Shown here: one piece after another, positions 62,993 to 64,000 of the stretch | Numbering within the stretch: position 1 is the first letter of the stretch | How the letters are laid out: every line of letters starts with the position of its first letter | From: Streptomyces sp. CB01201 | GTDB lineage: Bacteria; Actinomycetota; Actinomycetes; Streptomycetales; Streptomycetaceae | Length of the DNA: 64,000 bases | Direction of reading: 5' to 3' | Assembly: GCF_002803085.1 (NCBI RefSeq) | Contig: NZ_NNBJ01000021.1 | Location: forward strand, 1-64,000 | Notes under the pieces: generated by a model | Seen by the model: the letters and a program-made list of their open reading frames with translations, nothing else | Told to the model about the DNA's origin: nothing | The model's database searches: none | Made by a program: the position numbers and the translations under genes

Positions 62993-64000
62993 TTACTGTT
63001 CGGGGTGGCGGCGCCTTCTGCGCGTCGGCAGTTCTACTGCGCTACGGAGCATCGGCCCAACAGGAGTGCGCAGGCCGATGGCGATGTCCTGGAGCAGAGT
63101 GGTGTCGCCGTCGAGGAACCGCAGCAGACGTGCCATGGGCATCCGGGAGAACAGGCGGGTGAAGAACTCGCTGCCGTCGAGGCGCCCGTGGGCCAAACCG
63201 TGCAGAAAGACCGCGTCCATCGCCTGCGACCGTCGTGAGTGAGGTGGTGGCGGTATGGGTTCGTGCCCCTGTGCGAGAGCCTGCGCGATTGCGGCTGTCT
63301 GCCGCTGGATGGTGGCGAAGGTGTATCCCGTGGACGGCCGGGTGGCTCCGCCCGCCGCTCCGATCCGGAACACGGAGGGGGCGCAGCGACGGACGAAGCG
63401 GGCATCGGTCATCGGGATGACACCGTGTTCGGATTCCTCGATGTCGAAGACGCGTACACCGAGGACCTCCTGGACGTAAGCCTGGAGTGCGCGACCGTAT
63501 TCCTCCCGGTGCAGCACCTCCGCGGAGAACTGGGTGTATTCGACGAGTGCCGTGTGACGGCTGAGGGGCAGCACGTAGCAGAAGGCCAGCCCGCTCCGCG
63601 GCTGCGGAACGCGGAAATCCATCAGCTCCACGCGTTCGGGATCGAATGCGGGCCGTTCCGTGCGAACGAACCAGCCGTGGAAATGCTGGAGCAGCGTGGT
63701 GCGCGCTGCCGGCAGTCTCTTCAGTGGACGGGAGTCGAACACCCAGCGTGCTGAGAGAGCTTCCTGCTTGCCGTCCGAGGTGCGCACATGGACACGGGCG
63801 CCGTCCGCAGCACCTTCGACGGTCTCGACGGTGCCCTCGCGCCGGGTGAATCCGGGACGGTCCGTGAGACGCCGGGCGATGAGGCGCTCGAAGTCGTCGG
63901 AACGGATCATCTTGTACCGGAGCGGGTCGATGCAGTCGTCGAAGGCGGCTCCCTGCGGACTGTGCACGCGGAGCGTGGACCAGGCCCTGGTGACTGCCGC
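62993..64000 (-). CDS. crtY: lycopene cyclase, CrtY-type (partial at window edge)
   Basis: At least 335 residues are visible; the frame is open to the window edge, so the N-terminus (with the FAD-binding motif) lies outside. Segments seen: IDPLRYKMIRSDDFERLIAR, LLQHFHGWFVRTERPAFDP, LAFCYVLPLSRHTALVEYTQ and GAAGGATRPSTGYTFATIQR, which match bacterial lycopene beta-cyclases. It makes the beta-rings that CrtU would then aromatise. Confidence 0.85.
   Translation of the reverse strand, partial: AAVTRAWSTLRVHSPQGAAFDDCIDPLRYKMIRSDDFERLIARRLTDRPGFTRREGTVETVEGAADGARVHVRTSDGKQEALSARWVFDSRPLKRLPAARTTLLQHFHGWFVRTERPAFDPERVELMDFRVPQPRSGLAFCYVLPLSRHTALVEYTQFSAEVLHREEYGRALQAYVQEVLGVRVFDIEESEHGVIPMTDARFVRRCAPSVFRIGAAGGATRPSTGYTFATIQRQTAAIAQALAQGHEPIPPPPHSRRSQAMDAVFLHGLAHGRLDGSEFFTRLFSRMPMARLLRFLDGDTTLLQDIAIGLRTPVGPMLRSAVELPTRRRRRHPEQ

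Overview
The window is high-GC actinobacterial DNA, almost certainly Streptomyces. The signs are GC-biased third positions, frequent GTG/TTG starts, translationally coupled operons, a WhiB-type regulator, an ECF sigma operon, many secreted or lipoprotein genes and isorenieratene-type carotenoid genes. The density of IS elements, broken genes and orphan immunity-like genes suggests an accessory region such as a chromosome arm. All calls come from reading the sequence; no database search was run.

Layout. 0.7-7.9 kb: two alpha/beta hydrolases (one apparently dead), a proline-repeat secreted protein, a secreted M14 carboxypeptidase, a DHFR/RibD-like protein and a DedA-like membrane protein. 8.0-13.2 kb: a frameshifted ISL3 transposase, an IS21 istA/istB remnant and an integrase remnant around two SUKH immunity-type genes. 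13.3-16.1 kb: an M15 peptidase and an ECF sigma factor coupled to a membrane protein. 16.5-25.6 kb: a tightly coupled cluster that reads as a biosynthetic locus for a ribosomally made, post-translationally modified peptide (RiPP). It holds a YqcI/YcgG-like protein, a HExxH peptide-modification protein, a 52-aa precursor, a PqqD-like recognition protein, a B12-binding radical SAM enzyme, an MFS exporter, a second HExxH (gluzincin-like) protein, a cytochrome P450, a SUFU-like protein and a GNAT acetyltransferase.

25.7-38.3 kb is a run of single genes: a DUF3710 protein, membrane proteins, a truncated pyrE, a lysozyme-fold secreted protein, a membrane-anchored Mrr-type nuclease with an exact internal duplication, a histidine kinase whose response regulator is cut off, a DinB protein, a yeast-like cytosine deaminase and a lipoprotein. 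38.4-41.1 kb has a complete IS5-type element, a second transposase remnant, a GNAT protein and a WhiB protein. At 41.6-44.04 kb a structurally complete tRNA-like element with its own promoter ends directly against the start codon of a 772-aa protein of unknown function.

45-64 kb: a TetR/SDR pair with twin palindromic operators; two elements with inverted ends that enclose both a transposase and an unrelated gene; a SMI1/SUKH gene; nested IS5-type insertions; TetR/flavodoxin and TetR/nitroreductase pairs; an aldo/keto reductase pseudogene; and the crtU and crtY carotenoid genes, crtY running off the right edge. The two strongest candidates for something undescribed are the RiPP cluster (16,491-25,626) and the tRNA-like/772-aa gene unit (41,606-44,040).
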